This document shows, piece by piece, positions 1-13,493 of a stretch of DNA of 64,000 nt. The position numbers and the translations under genes are program-made. Below the pieces are notes generated by a model that did not search any database, had not been told where the DNA came from, and worked only from the letters and a program-made list of their open reading frames with translations. Each line of letters opens with the position of its first letter. The first letter of the stretch is position 1. The stretch is from Adineta vaga (lineage: Eukaryota > Rotifera). Where the stretch lies: the NCBI GenBank assembly GCA_021613535.1, contig CP075495.1, positions 12,648,001-12,712,000 on the forward strand, given 5' to 3'.

Positions 1-525
1 ATTATTTGCTTTATGACTTTTATCAACGACAACAAGGGCATTATAGAACAACAATAGTATATGTTGTCTTTATGGTATTTTTATCGATTTATTTTCTCCT
101 TTCTGTGTTTTGTTGAATGTAAAAAAAAGATCGAGTTTTTCTGTTCTAAATTGTTAAACTGCCACGTATGAAAAGAACTATTTTCTTACTGACAAATGAC
201 ATTTATTTTTATCAAGAATGATGAAATAACATGAAGGAAAAGAGAACACAATGATGAAAGAAATCCAGATATGACGATGCACTTCAGGATGTACGATAAA
301 TAGTCCTTTGCATTACCTTTTTTGGTGACGAAGAACGAGAAAAGAAGAATTTCATAATCATTGTTCTCATCACATTTATAAAAGATCAGCAGCATTACAT
401 ACACCGAAGAAAAGAAGAAATATGAGTCATAGTTGAGAGAAAAACATTTTTTTAGTTTTTTAATAGTTTCACTGCATTTGCACTCGTAACCGGTTTGTTT
501 TGTTTGTGATATAGATCATTCAAAA
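1..525. other. 5' flank of the ABCB gene, no gene seen
   Basis: AT-rich sequence upstream of the transporter start. The short open frames here have no recognisable motif. It probably holds the promoter and 5' UTR of the ABCB gene, but I see no defined element. Confidence 0.5.
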
Positions 526-3500
526 ATGGATGGTAATTCAAACGATTTAAATCATCGGCAAGTATATCCACTCGATGAAATTAAGAATGCTAATGGCGCT
601 CATCAAACTCCAAATACATCGTCATCCAAGTATGACTTATTCTTCTAAAAAAAGGCACACTAGTTTGTCTTATTAAACTATTTTAGTATCAAAATGAAAG
701 ATATTTTCGAGAAAAAAGATGAGAGTGAAAAGAAGAATAAAGAACCTACACAAGTCGTCGGATTTTTAAGTCTTGTATGTTATATTTATATTCTTTTTGA
801 AGAAAATTCAACAAATGTTACATATAGTTTCGATTTGCCAATGGAAACGATTATTTATACATGATAGTTGGTACTTTTGCCGGTATAGAAATCATTTTTA
901 TACTAATATTTCTGTGCTTAATGAATATTTTTTTGATTATTTAGCACTAGCTCATGGGGCTGCATTTCCATTAAGTATATAATTGAGTAGAACAATAGAA
1001 CATACTTAAGAAATAATGTATTTAGTGTTATTGGTTTTTGGAAATGTCACAGATGTATTTACCGGTCGAACATTCGACTTATGTTCATTCAATTTCACAA
1101 TTTTTCAAGGTCGTTGTCCACCTGGTGTAGAATTAAATACAGAGAATTTTTTTACTGAATATGTGTATGTTTGTATTTTGTTTCTATTGAAAATTAATTT
1201 AATTTCTTCTTATAGCAAATGTAATCTGACTGGTTTAGATTTCCCTTTGCCCAATGTAGATTTTCTTGGAACGATTCGTCAACAATCATTATGGCTGACT
1301 AGTAAGTCACAATGTAGAGAAAGAGGAATACATCAAATATGAAAAGATTCATGGATAGATTTACAGTTGTCTTCTAACAGCTCATGTTTTATTATTCTTG
1401 AATAAGTTCAAGTTTCAAAAGTTTTGCATATAGGAAGACTGAAGCAGAATATGATTCTAAGAAAAATGAGATTATTTTCATACAAATGAATTCAAAAATC
1501 TAAATACATTGAAATCGAACATATCATCTCTTCCATTCTGATTTAAGCAAAAAAATCGATTGCATGTTATTTATTTAGTTATGGGATGTGGAACAATAGT
1601 GGTGGGATATTTTCAAGTTGCTTTCTGGTCTATTGCTTGTGAACGACAAACACGTCGTATTCGTGAAACACTGTTTCGATCAATACTTCATAAAGAAATT
1701 GCTTATTTTGATACCTATAAAACAGGTGAACTGAGTACAAGATTATCTGATGATGTTAACAAAGTTCATGATGGTATTGGAGACAAAGTCGGTTCAGCAT
1801 TACAATTTTTTGCTGGTTTTATTGCTGGTCTTGCTCTTGGGTAGATTTTTACAATATATATATACATATAGAGTTGTCTTTCAAGTCTGATCTTTTTTGT
1901 TTCTATTTAGATTGATCAAAGGATGGAAATTAACATTAGTGATACTTTCTGTTAGTCCATTGCTATTTTTCAGCGCAATGATCATTACAAAAGTATAGTC
2001 TCATGCACAAAAGAATAGATTGATATAAAATGTAATTACTTCTTTTATAGATAACTGCAAAAATGACTTCACAAGAATTGAAAGCCTATGCTAAAGCTGG
2101 TGCTGTTGCAGAAGAAGTATTGAGTAGTATACGAACTGTATTTTCATATAATGGTGCAGCTTATGAAGTGAAAAGGTAATAAATTCTATTTAATTTATTG
2201 ATATTTTGACACATTTCGTTTTCATTTAGATATGAAAAACATTTGAGAGCCGCCAAATTACGCGGTGTTCGAAAGGGAGTTTTTAATGGAGTATTAATGG
2301 GTACTATATTTTGTTTAATGTTTTGTACCTATGCATTGGTATGAAGATTTTGAGTATCTTAGCTTAGAAACTATACTTGAATTCATAGGGTTTTTGGTAT
2401 GGTGCAAAACTTGTTCGGGAAGAAGATTATTCTATTGGAGCAATTCTTATTGTAAATTTTATTCAGATATGAAAAAGAAACAATTTTCTAAAATTGATCT
2501 TTTTCTAATAGGTATTTTTTTCAATTATTACCGCAGTCTTTAGTCTTGGCCAAGCTGCTCCTCATTTACAATCCATGGCACAAGCTCGTGGTGCAGCTTT
2601 TACATTATGGACTATTATCGATACAGTATGCAACCATTGAACTTTCGAAGTTTTCAAAACAAAACCGAAGTATTTTCTGTTTTTAGCCATCGAAAATAAC
2701 TATAAGTAATACAGGTGGTACTAAAAAAGAGGATCTAACTGGTGACATACAATTTTCAAATGTTAACTTTGTTTATCCATCTCGACCTGATGTTCCTGTA
2801 CACAATAGTCTAAGCTTTACAGCTAAATCAGGTGAGACAACAGCACTTGTTGGTACATCGGGTTGTGGAAAGGTAACTATATGTTTTTGCTCATCTAAAT
2901 AGAAATGAAACATATCTTCATATATTTAGAGTACGTGTATGCAACTATTGCAACGATTCTATGATCCAATCGAAGGTACCGTTAAAATTGATGGTATTTC
3001 TGTTAATGAATATAATCTTACTTGGCTTCGACAACATATTGGTGTTGTATCTCAAGAACCCATTCTATTTCAATTAAGTATTAGAGAAAATATTCGTTTT
3101 GGAAGAATGGATGCTACACCAGATGAAATTGAAAAAGCGGCTAGAATGGCTAATGCACATGATTTTATCATAAATTTACCAGATAAATACAATACTCTTG
3201 TTGGTGAACGTGGTGCACAATTGAGTGGAGTATGTTTTTATAGAAATGATTTCATATAATTCTTTTTTTCCTCTTGTTCTTCTAGGGACAAAAACAACGA
3301 ATTGGTAAAATTGCATAAATCTTCTTTTGTGAAATGAACAAATTCTTTTCTTATAATTTATTTAGCTATTGCTCGAGCCCTCATTCGTAATCCACGCATT
3401 CTCTTACTTGACGAAGCAACTGTAAGATGAAAATAATTCCTTTGGAAATCATTGATAAACTATCGTTTTTGTCTTCTTTAGAGTGCACTCGATACGGAAA

Positions 3501-6500
3501 GTGAACGTGTAGTACAAGATGCTCTTGATCGTGCATCACAAGGTCGTACAACTATCGTTATTGCACATCGTTTATCAACGATTGTCAATGCATCTAAAAT
3601 TATTGTCCTTGATAAAGGTTCAGTTATCGAAGAAGGTAGAAATCAATGAAAATAACTGTTTGGATAAACGAAAGTTTTGTCTTCTGCTAGGAAATCATCA
3701 GACATTGATGGATGCAAGAGGTGTTTATCGTGGTCTAGTTGAAGCACAAAATTTACGTTTAAATAATGATGATGATGATGATGAAAAAGAATTGGATGAG
3801 AATGGCATGAAAAGTATGAAAGTTTTGTTATTCGTCATCTTTCTTCTTATGCTCTAGGAATGAATTTAATATTCAACATTTAGTTAAGAGAGGATTTATA
3901 TCTCATTCTTTTATTTTCAGAAATTCCTGTTTATGACCGAACGAGATCATTAAGTAATTCCAATCAATATCAAAAACAATTATCAACAGATGATAAAGAA
4001 GCAAATAAAACAGACGACAATGGAAAAGAATCTATCGAGGTAAATGTTTGATAGTTATCCTTATAACCACTATATAGTTTTGTGTGTTCAATTAATCAAT
4101 ATAATAGAAATTTCTTAGTAAGTATAACTAAAACAAGATCATCATATTATGTATCCAACAAACATATTCTTCCCAATATCGATATATACTTCTTTACACT
4201 AATTCACATCATTTTCTTAAAGATGACTACGACTTTTCTTGATCAGAAAGAAAGGATCAACTTGTAAAGTCTGTAAGATAATCTACATGTTGTATAATAT
4301 ATCGTCATCTTTTGCACGCTTTTGTTATCATTACACTGACATTTATATTATACAAACAAATCTATCGTACGATGTTTATGCTATCTTTTTAGTACACGGG
4401 ACCTTCACCATTTTTTACTATGCTTAAAATGAATCGTCCAGAATTACTCTATATTATATTTGGTTGTCTCGCATGTATTTGTAATGGAGGCAAGTTGTGA
4501 ATTGTTTTGACTATTGAAATCTTTCTTTTTTATTCTTGTCTAGGTGTTCAACCGGCATTTGGTGTGATTTTAAGTAAAGTTATTGCTGTAAGTTATGAAA
4601 CATCATCGAAAATATTTAATTAATCTTAATCTCAATTATTAAAGGTTTTTCAAACATGTGATGCAGGTGTTCAAGAACGTCGAATATTAATGTATATTTT
4701 AATTTTTATTGGTCTCGGATTTTTAATGCTTTTTACAATGTTTTTACAAGTAAATATGAAAGTATTCTATATGATAAAATTCTGTATGTAATGTTCGTTT
4801 TTTAGAGTTATCTTTTTGCAATGTCCGGTGAAGCATTAACACAACGTCTTCGTTCAAAAATCTTTCGGACTTTATTACGACAAGATGTTGCTTATTTCGA
4901 TGAACCTGATAATAATACGGGTGCTCTGTGTACTCGTCTTGCTACAGAAGCATCCGATGTTCAAGGAGTATGCATAGACGATTTGGATTTCTTTTCACTG
5001 AATTAAATATTTATTCAATTATTTATTGTAGGCAACTGGTATTCGAATTGGTACTATGTTACAAAATATTTCCAATCTTGGTGTTGGAATGATTTTAGCA
5101 TTTATTTATGGTTGGTCATTAACTTTAATTATGTTAGCTTTTGTTCCATTCATGATTATTGCTGGATTCTTACAAACATATCTCATGACTGGTTTTGCAA
5201 ATAATGTATGAATTAGAAAAAGAAGAATTAAAATATTGTTTTTTTTTCGTTTTGCTTATCCTTTAGGACAAGAAAGCATTGGAAAATGCCGGAAAAGTAT
5301 GTCGATTCAGTTCTATATAGATTTCTCACGATAATGTTTCGTTCATTATAGATTGCTGTTGAAGCTATATCAAATATTCGAACAGTAGTACAGTTAACTA
5401 AAGAGCAACATTTCGATGATGAATATAGTGAATTACTTAATTTACCTTTTCGGTATGTACGAAAAAAGATTTAGTAAAGTAATGATTACATATGTATATT
5501 TATATTGTTTGTTATAGAAACAGTTTGAAACGAGCACATGTTTTTGGAATACTATTCAGTTTTACGGATGCAGTAAGAATGATTTGAATTGAATTGAATT
5601 TGTTTTAATTAATTTTATTATATAAAAGATTATGTTTTTTGCACAAGCAGCCTTATTCAGTTTTGGAGCTTGGCGAGTTGAACAAGGAGCAATGACGTAT
5701 GAATATTTCATGAGATTATTTATTCTAATTCAATCTTCTTCCTTTTTTCTTTTAGTTTTGAAAATATTATGCTGTAAGTTTACAAAGTTTGTCTTGCAGT
5801 ATTTCTTTTATTATCTGTTCTATTTCATCAGTGTACTCAATTGTATACTATTTGGTGCCATGGCTGTAAGTCATTTGTCACATTCAATATAATGTATAAC
5901 GATTTGATTTTTAAAGGTCGGTCAAACAGCTTCAATGTCTCCAGATTATTCAAAAGCGATTGTATGTTTGAGTTTAAATTAGATGAACATTATTCTATAT
6001 GATGGGATTCTTCTAGGCATCATCGAAGAAAATCTTAGCTTTATTTCAACGTGAACCAGTTATTGATAATTCATCGAGTGCTGGAGAAATTATAGTAAGG
6101 AAAACAGGATGAAATGATGATTTGTTTTCATTGTTGATTTTCTTTTTCTCAAGAACAATTTTTATGGTCGAATCAATTTAAATAAACTCGAATTTTGTTA
6201 TCCTAATCGAACAAAAGTACAAGTTCTCAAAGATTTTCAATTAACTATTGAACCAAGTATGATTATATTCGTTTCATATTCGAAAAATTAATCTCATTTC
6301 ATTCAGATAAACAAATTGCACTTGTTGGTTCTTCGGGTTGTGGAAAAAGTACAATTATTCAACTACTCGAACATTTCTATAATCCAACAGATGGACAAAT
6401 AGTAAGTTGATTTAATTGAAAGAAGAACTACTTTCTCACCTATGTATTTTATAGTTAATTGATCAAAAAGATATTTCATCTTTAAATCTTCAATGGTGGA

Positions 6501-7122
6501 GAAGTCAAATAGGTTTTGTTAGTCAAGAACCAATTCTTTTTGATGCATCAATTCGAGATAATATTGCCTATGGTGATACGACAAGAGATATTCAAATGGA
6601 TGAAATTCAAGAAGCTGCTAAAAAAGCGAATATCAGTCGTTTTATTGAGAATTTACCAGAAAAATATGAGACCAATGTTGGTACCAAAGGAACACAATTA
6701 TCTGGTGGTGAAAAACAGCGAATTGGTAAAATTGCATAAATCTTCTTTTGTGAAATGAACAAATTCTTTTCTTATAATTTATTTAGCTATTGCTCGAGCC
6801 CTCATTCGTAATCCACGCATTCTCTTACTTGACGAAGCAACTGTAAGATGAAAATAATTCCTTTGGAAATCATTGATAAACTATCGTTTTTGTCTTCTAT
6901 AGAGTGCACTCGATACGGAAAGTGAACGTGTAGTACAAGATGCTCTTGATCGTGCATCACAAGGTCGTACAACTATCGTTATTGCACATCGTTTATCGAC
7001 TATACAAAATTCAGATCTTATTTGCGTTGTTCATCGTGGTCACATTGTTGAATCAGGTCGACATGAAGAGTTATTGGCACTTAAAGGGCATTATTATCGA
7101 TTGGCGCAAGCAAAAAAATGAC
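526..7122 (+). CDS. ABCB1-like: ABC transporter B family, full transporter (P-glycoprotein/MDR-like)
   Basis: Multi-exon gene for an ATP-driven export pump with the order TMD-NBD-TMD-NBD, as in P-glycoprotein. It is expected in the plasma membrane, exporting lipophilic compounds. The ATG at 526 opens MDGNSND. Exons then join in frame through introns of about 55-70 bp, with longer ones near 1302-1577 and 4041-4392. NBD1 (about 2750-3760) has Walker A GTSGCGKST split by an intron, a Q-loop VSQEP, signature LSGGQ, Walker B ILLLDEAT and H-loop IAHRLST. An acidic linker follows. TMD2 runs from about 4400 to 6000. NBD2 (about 6160-7100) has [27 protein letters not shown] and IAHRLST. The stop is TGA at 7120. 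Both ATP sites look intact, and NBD2 has LSGGE in place of the usual LSGGQ. A near-identical tract is shared between the NBDs (see findings). Family is certain; the substrate and 1:1 orthology are not. Confidence 0.93.
3298..3576 (+). repeat. Intragenic duplicate tract, copy 1 (ABCB NBD1)
   Basis: This 279 bp tract matches 6719-6997 at a constant offset of 3421 bp, with one mismatch (3478 T against 6899 A). It spans two complete introns (3305-3365 and 3422-3481) as well as the Walker B and H-loop exons. Similarity stops abruptly at both edges. Confidence 0.95.
6719..6997 (+). repeat. Intragenic duplicate tract, copy 2 (ABCB NBD2)
   Basis: Partner of 3298-3576. Coding flanks on both sides differ from NBD1, while the introns inside the tract are the same. 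This is the pattern left by recent gene conversion rather than selection on protein sequence. Confidence 0.95.
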
Positions 7123-7208
7123 ATTTTATTTTCAAAGAGTTCTATTTTTTATTTAGCGAGGCTTATGTTTGCTGGTGATTTTCTTTTGCTTTATACGTTA
7201 GTTTTTTG

Positions 7209-7218
7209 AATAAATAAA
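7209..7218 (+). terminator. Polyadenylation signal of the ABCB gene
   Basis: Overlapping AATAAA hexamers lie about 90 bp after the TGA stop. The convergent FUS-like gene ends at 7373, so the two 3' UTRs lie within about 250 bp. Confidence 0.6.
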
Positions 7219-7372
7219 AAACAACAATGATTTTGGATTGTATGTCGTATAACAAACAAGAAGAAGAAGAAGAAGAAGTGCGCGAAAACGCATACAAATA
7301 GAAATGAAAATATGTTTCTTGTTTTCTTTCAAAGTTCTTGACTTAAACTACTTTTTTAAGTAATATTTTTGT

Positions 7373-9099
7373 TTAATATGGTGAATAATTTGATGAGCCA
7401 CCATTGCCACGACTTGCGCCACGGTATGATCCGCCTCGACCACCACGGTATGAGCCACCTAAGTGAAAATAATGATAATCATTATGTGTTACTAATATAA
7501 TATTTACCTCGATCATCATTGTCTCGGAAAGAGTCTTCACCGCCACTATCGCGACCTACAAAAAATATTTTTAATAATCGAAACTATTATTTCATTTGTA
7601 TATATGTAGCAACGTACTGCGAAAGCCACCACCACCACGACGATTATCGGAAAATCCTCGTCCGCCACTTCCACTATCTGCATTACCCCATCGACCGCCA
7701 CTACCAGAATTGAAACCTGGACGGGGATTGCTATCCCAATTACTTCGGCCACCACGATAACCTGTTTTTTAAAAATACAATCGATTAATAAAATAAACTT
7801 ACTAGGGAAAAAATTTAATACGTACCACCTCGGCCACCACGACCATTGTTGTCATTACGAGGACGGCGTTGAGCAAATTGAACATGTACAGATCCACCGA
7901 TTGAATCAATATGTTGATCTATTGAAATAATTAAACAATCAAGTAATTAAATACAATAAAATTTACCATTATATTGTGCAATTGCTCGATTGGCAGTATC
8001 TTCATCTTCATAAGTTACTGTGGCACGGCCATTTCCTTCACCAGTATCACGATCCTTGTAGATCCAAATTTTTGGACCACCTGATCGATCATCTGTCTAC
8101 AAAAATAAAATCTATAGTTTTAAAATGTCCCTTGATAGACATTAACTTACTTTAATGGTTCCAACGGTTGAAAAAGCATCAAAGATCTGATCGCGTGTAA
8201 TATCCTTCGGTAAATTTTGGATGAAAATTGCATCTCGAAGAATTTCTACATCCCCGCTATCTCTATTTTGTTGGCGAAATCCATAGCCACCGCCGCCGCT
8301 GCCGCCACGTCCTAAAATATCAATAATAGATGTAAACTTCATGGTCGAAAAGCAAATTCATATCCCAAAGAACGATACAAAACAAAATTTTTCGTCTCTA
8401 ATTATCAGTCAAAAAAATACATCTTTCAAAATTAAATCAATTTTTTTTTCTATATGTTCTTTTTTTTCAAAATTCAAATCAGTAATATCTAAACTGGATC
8501 CAACGGGCATATAAATCTTACTTGAATTATTATTTCCGAATGACCCACCATATGATCCACTATTGGAAGATAGAAATCAAAATAATCATCAAACATCATA
8601 TCATACATAAAAATAGGTGTAAATTTTTATAATATCAGTATATAGTTTTTTTGTTTACCATTTCTACCAATGTCTTACTTCAATTTCTTTTCTGTATTAT
8701 TCAAGTACTTGTATGAATATAGATTTTTTTAAATAATAGAGAACTTTTTATTTTTGATTGATTTGTTCCAAAAAATAAAAGTACACTGATGTTCGTGTAT
8801 ATATATATATATATGTGTGTATATAGTTTTTCAAACGAAAATAAAAAGATTGTATTGATATTATTAATCGATAGATAAAAAAAACTAATATAACGAATGA
8901 AGCTTACCCTCCTCTAGGACCATTGTCATCATCATCATTGGAACGAGAATAGCCGCCACGCGATGAACCTGATAAATTTATTTATTTATTTTTCAATAGA
9001 ACTAAAAATACATGGGCTGAACATACCGCCACGAGATCCAGAGCTCCAAACATTTCCACTACTACCTTCATTTGAATTCATACCGCCGTTAAAAGCCAT
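7373..9099 (-). CDS. FUS/EWS/TAF15 (TET)-like RNA-binding protein, RRM plus RGG
   Basis: Nuclear RNA-binding protein of about 275 residues, likely acting in transcription and splicing. It starts at the ATG at 9099 (MAFNGGMNSN) and ends at TAA 7373. A Gly/Ser/Arg-rich N-terminus is spread over three small exons, the last near 8532-8562. The RRM (about 7860-8310) carries AIFIQNLPKDIT as RNP2, then GGPKIWIYKDRDTGEGNGRATVTYED, the long insert plus RNP1 pattern typical of TET proteins. The C-terminus is RGG-rich (GGRGG, GGRGFSDNRRGGGGFR) and ends in SSNYSPY. I find no cysteines between the RRM and the stop, so the RanBP2-type zinc finger of FUS and TAF15 appears absent. The intron of about 220 bp before the RRM is longer than its neighbours. 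An hnRNP-like relative is the main alternative. Confidence 0.82.
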
Positions 9100-9940
9100 T
9101 AATAATTATACAAAAAAAGCAAGTTTTGTTGGATAATTTTGTATAAATTTATGAACGACTGAAAATCGAGAGAAAAGAAAACAAAAATAAGCAAGAAATG
9201 TTTTGTTATTCACTCTTGTGCCCTAAGAACATTTCTGTATCATAACGGAGGCACGATTATTATTTACGTGTCCAAGAAAAAGATGTCCCTAGTTAACGAT
9301 CAGAAATAGTATTCTATATATAGAATAAACCAGACGATATTCTTTTCTTTTAGATATATACTTATTCTATTTCTTACTCGATCCTACAAAATACTATAAA
9401 TCGATCTGAATTCAAGATAATCATAAAAATATAACTGCAGCTTCTCGAATTCATTTTCAGAATATGTTGAATATTACTAAAGCAAACCACGTATTTTCTA
9501 TTATATATTTGTTCTATATATTCATCGATCGTACCAAAATTGCTTAGCAAACGTAGATAAAAAATCATATCAGTGTTTTTCTGACTACTGTTTCAACTCT
9601 TTCCAAACAAAGATAACATCGACGTATATGAAAATCATTTGCTTATTTGTCGTCAGATATCCATTAAACAAAAATATCTCTATTCTATACCGATTATAAA
9701 CTAAAAACTCAATGTTATACAAACTAGAAAATGTCTCCCATCATCATTACGAGCTAGATCATTATTGGGTCAGATGATCAAAGGGAATAATTATTTGCAG
9801 TATTATAATTGTTTATCATATTTTTAGTTGTATGAGAATAAAATCATCTGGTATTTTTGCTTCTTTTATCAATCTTAAATATAAATTAAAGCGAACGCTT
9901 TATCGCTAAAATAATAGTTTTTATTCAATCATTAACCATC
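9100..9940. promoter_or_regulatory. Divergent intergenic region between FUS-like and lipase genes
   Basis: This 840 bp AT-rich spacer separates two genes transcribed away from each other, so it should contain both promoters. No clear TATA pair or repeat stands out and there is no credible coding sequence. Confidence 0.45.
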
Positions 9941-12337
9941 ATGCTTACGAAAGCAGGTATGTCAATGAGTGGAGATAACTAATATTTTAGCGATTTTAAT
10001 AAAATAATTTCGACTATCCATCTTTCAGGTTTGTATTCTTTAATCATCACTCTTTGTATTATTTTCGTTAATGCTCGACTTGTTTCATTACAACATGAGA
10101 ATAATCAACCGCTTACTATTGATGCTCTGTCACCAAATAACGTACCTATTGTGCCAACAATGAATCGAGCAGTGAAATCAACGTCTCGTATGAATATTTC
10201 AGTGTGTTATCCAGTTCTTGGTTGTTTTGATAATAATGATCCATATAATAATGCTGCTCTAGAAATTCCTCAAGCACCTGAATTGATTGATACTCAATTT
10301 CTTCTCTTCACACAAGAAACACCATCGAATCCAGAATTTCTTGCCTATGATGGTAATGATCAATCTATTGTAGAATCAAGTCTTAATTCATCACGTTGGT
10401 TAAGAATTATTGTACACGGTTTTGTAAATAATCGAGATAGTGTTTGGATCAAACCATTGAAAGATGAATTATTAAAATTGAAAAATGTCAGTATGACATT
10501 GTTACACTTTTTTCCAACAATTTCTACTCGATATTTTTCCTAGGATGATTTGTCCGATGTACTTGTTGTTGATTGGGGTAATGGTGCTAAATTTCCATCG
10601 TATCCAAATGCTGCATCCAATACACGTCTTGTTGGCAAACAAGTTGGTTTACTTTTGAGAAAATTACATGATATGAAAGGATTTTCATATGAGAAAATTC
10701 ATTGTATTGGTTCGTAAGACATTCTAAGTGTTGGGATCATTGATCTTTGATTTGTTCTTCTTTATCTAGGACATAGTCTCGGTGCACATACATGTGGTAT
10801 AGCATCGAATACTGTCGATAATCAATTGGCTCGTATATCAGGTCTTGATCCAGCTGGTCCATATTTCGAAGGCAAAAATGTATTGGTTCGTCTTGATGAA
10901 ACGGATGCAAAATTTGTTGATGTTCTTCATACAAATACTGAAATTGCACTTGGAATGGGCCTTGGATCTAGTGAAACATCTGGACATGTCGATTTTTATG
11001 TTAATGGTGGACAACATCAACCAGGTTGCCCTTCTATGTAAATTATATACAATTATTGGAGAATCTTTTGTCTCTCATTGAATATTTATTCTCTTTCTGT
11101 TAATCCGAATAGGACGTCAATGATTGGCAGTATGCTTGGTGGTCAAACAGAAGGTAACATTATTCTATGACATATATTTGAGATATTTACAGATGATTTG
11201 AATTTATTATACATAGCTACTTTTGAACAAACATCATGTTCACATAGTAAGTGTAACAAAACAATCAATTCGAATGCAATGTTTCTTTTTACTTGAAAAA
11301 TAAATAGGTCGTGCTCATGGATACTATACAGAATCAATAAAGTAAATATAATTTCTATTCCTTTGATGAATTAAAACATTCTTTCATATATCTTAGCTCT
11401 GAATGTCCATACACAGCATTTTCATGCAATAATTATGTAAGAAAAGTTCATACTATTCGAAAGTTGTTTGAATAGGATCTGTTTTTTTAGGATAGTTTTA
11501 TGAATGGCAAATGTCGTACCTGTTCAACATCTGGATGCGCTAAAATGGGTAATTAGAATGACACTATAATATTATAATGATTTGTTCACTTTTTTTCTTC
11601 TTTGAATATACAGGTTTTCATTCAATTTATTCATCTGGTCGTGGTAATATGTATCTATCAACAAAAAATACTTCACCATTTTGTGGTTAGATTAGATTTT
11701 TCATCGAATTCGATTCTCATTCTTTTCTACATTCGATAGGTTATCATTATCTTATGGAACTTACTATAGATCAAAATGTAGCTAAAACAAGCGGTGAAAT
11801 TTTTGTTGCAATCCATTCAAATTATGAAATGTTAGCTAATATCAGTATTACTCCAAAGTATGTATTTGTCAAGATAAGAGATCAAATAAATCGAATCTCA
11901 TAATATTTACTGTTTCTTTTTTTATTCGCATAGATCTAATTCTGATATTAAAGGTGGCGATGTCTTTCGCCATATTTTCAGTTATAAAGCTGATTTAGGT
12001 CAGGTTGACTACGCCATTATCTATTTCAATAAAGGCAAAAGTCGTATGTATTTAGTCGAATAAAATCAATCGAATAAAATCCATTAAATCTTTATTTTAG
12101 TTTTCGGTTGGGGTGGTCCAAAAGCTAATGAAGTTATCATATCACATCTTCGTTTGCAAGCACTTGAAGATATTATTGTGTATGTATATAGATAAATGAA
12201 TGATTATATTTGATATATATATATATGTATCTTCTTCTTTCTGAAATAGATACACTGGACTCTGTGGAGCAAAGACAAAAGTATCAGCTTACACATCTGA
12301 AACGATTTTACTTAATCGTGATGATTGTCGTAGTTAG
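9941..12337 (+). CDS. Secreted triacylglycerol lipase, pancreatic lipase family with PLAT domain
   Basis: Hydrolyses ester bonds of lipids, presumably outside the cell or in the gut. Exon 1 is only 16 nt (MLTKAG) and joins at 10029 to a hydrophobic signal peptide (LIITLCIIFVNA). The catalytic domain has IIVHGF (oxyanion region), the nucleophile elbow GHSLGAH, the acid in GLDPAGPYF and the His in SCSHSRAHGYYTESI. These match the Ser-Asp-His order of pancreatic lipases. Several paired cysteines follow (CPYTAFSC, CRTCSTSGC). The last 110 or so residues, beginning at GYHYLMELTI, form a PLAT/LH2-like beta-sandwich. Introns are about 55-75 bp. The stop is TAG 12335-12337, with AATAAA at 12386. It could be a phospholipase A1 or a lipase-related protein; substrate is not decidable from this sequence. 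Confidence 0.9.
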
Positions 12338-12385
12338 AAAGATAATTCTATTTTCAATACATTTCATGTTCATTTGAAAATTAAA

Positions 12386-12391
12386 AATAAA
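12386..12391 (+). terminator. Polyadenylation signal of the lipase gene
   Basis: An AATAAA hexamer lies 49 bp after the stop codon, in AT-rich sequence. Confidence 0.55.
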
Positions 12392-13493
12392 TATCATCGT
12401 AGAAAGAAAAGTTTATAAAGTACAAAAACAATTCATTAAAGTTACTTTTTTTTTCTATTTCGAAAGCAATGTAGTAAGTATTCCTACTTAAAATTTGACC
12501 CATTATTTGACTTACAAGACTTCGTTAATTTATTCCATTATTGTGCATGAATAAATATCAAATATATTCCAATTTCATAGACGAAAATATTTTCTTGTTA
12601 TTAATCATCATTTGCCAATCGATCGATTCTTTCTTCGTGACAAATATGCAATAATTCATTGAGAATAAAAAAGAAAAGTAATAACTATTTTCTCATATAC
12701 AATCTATGTATGACAAAAGGACATTATGGTTTTTTTCTTTCTTTCTTTCTTTCTTTACTCCCAACATCATACGACATCTGTCTACACATCAGCTGACATG
12801 GTAGATTCATTTGATTTTTTATTTTCTGTTCATCTTCCTTTTATGGAAGTTTAGTGTATTAATCTGTCCACTCTCTCTCTCTCTTATTCGTTCTTCATCG
12901 TGTCTCCTCATCTTATCAGTATCAACATGATTGGAGACCTGTTTGACGATTGTAAATATCTTTATATATAACAAAAGTTCAAGTTCATTACTTGTCAACA
13001 AAAAACAAGTTTTTTTTGGATCTACGATAGATATTTATATATTTTAGATTCGATTGATTCATCTCGTTACTATTTCCACTGATAATTTCATGTGATTTTT
13101 CTTGATTTATTCAAAGTGACAATATTGATTAATAACATAACACAATCTTTATCTCCGATCAGGTATAATCTTGTTTTTCTTCTCTTTTTTTCTTTTATAA
13201 ATATCTATAAGAAGAAAAAAAAACAAAATGATACTTATCTATTATCATATTTGTTGTTTTCTTTTTTCTGCTTCTTCTTCTACCTTTCTATAACTACCTT
13301 TGATTAATGAATTACAATTTACATTCAAGGTTTTGTCTTTCCTTTATATTTACCGTAAAGAAAAACGAATATCAACAGCATATCTATAGTCTATGCGTTT
13401 TTATACAATTTTATAAACTATTTATAAGTTTCACATATTAGAGAACTTTTTCTTCTTCTTCTTCTTCTTCGTCTTCGAATTATTATACATCGA
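12392..13493. other. Intergenic spacer between lipase and Slingshot
   Basis: Low-complexity AT-rich DNA with a short (TTTC)n run near 12735-12757, a (CT)n run near 12870-12885 and (TTC)n at 13450-13470. No coding exon is supported. The right end probably includes the Slingshot promoter. Confidence 0.5.

Noticed and set aside
1302-1577. Possible extra exon in a longer ABCB intron
   Set aside because: Joining 1301 directly to 1578 gives the expected length and sequence between the first extracellular loop and TM2, so no missing exon is needed.
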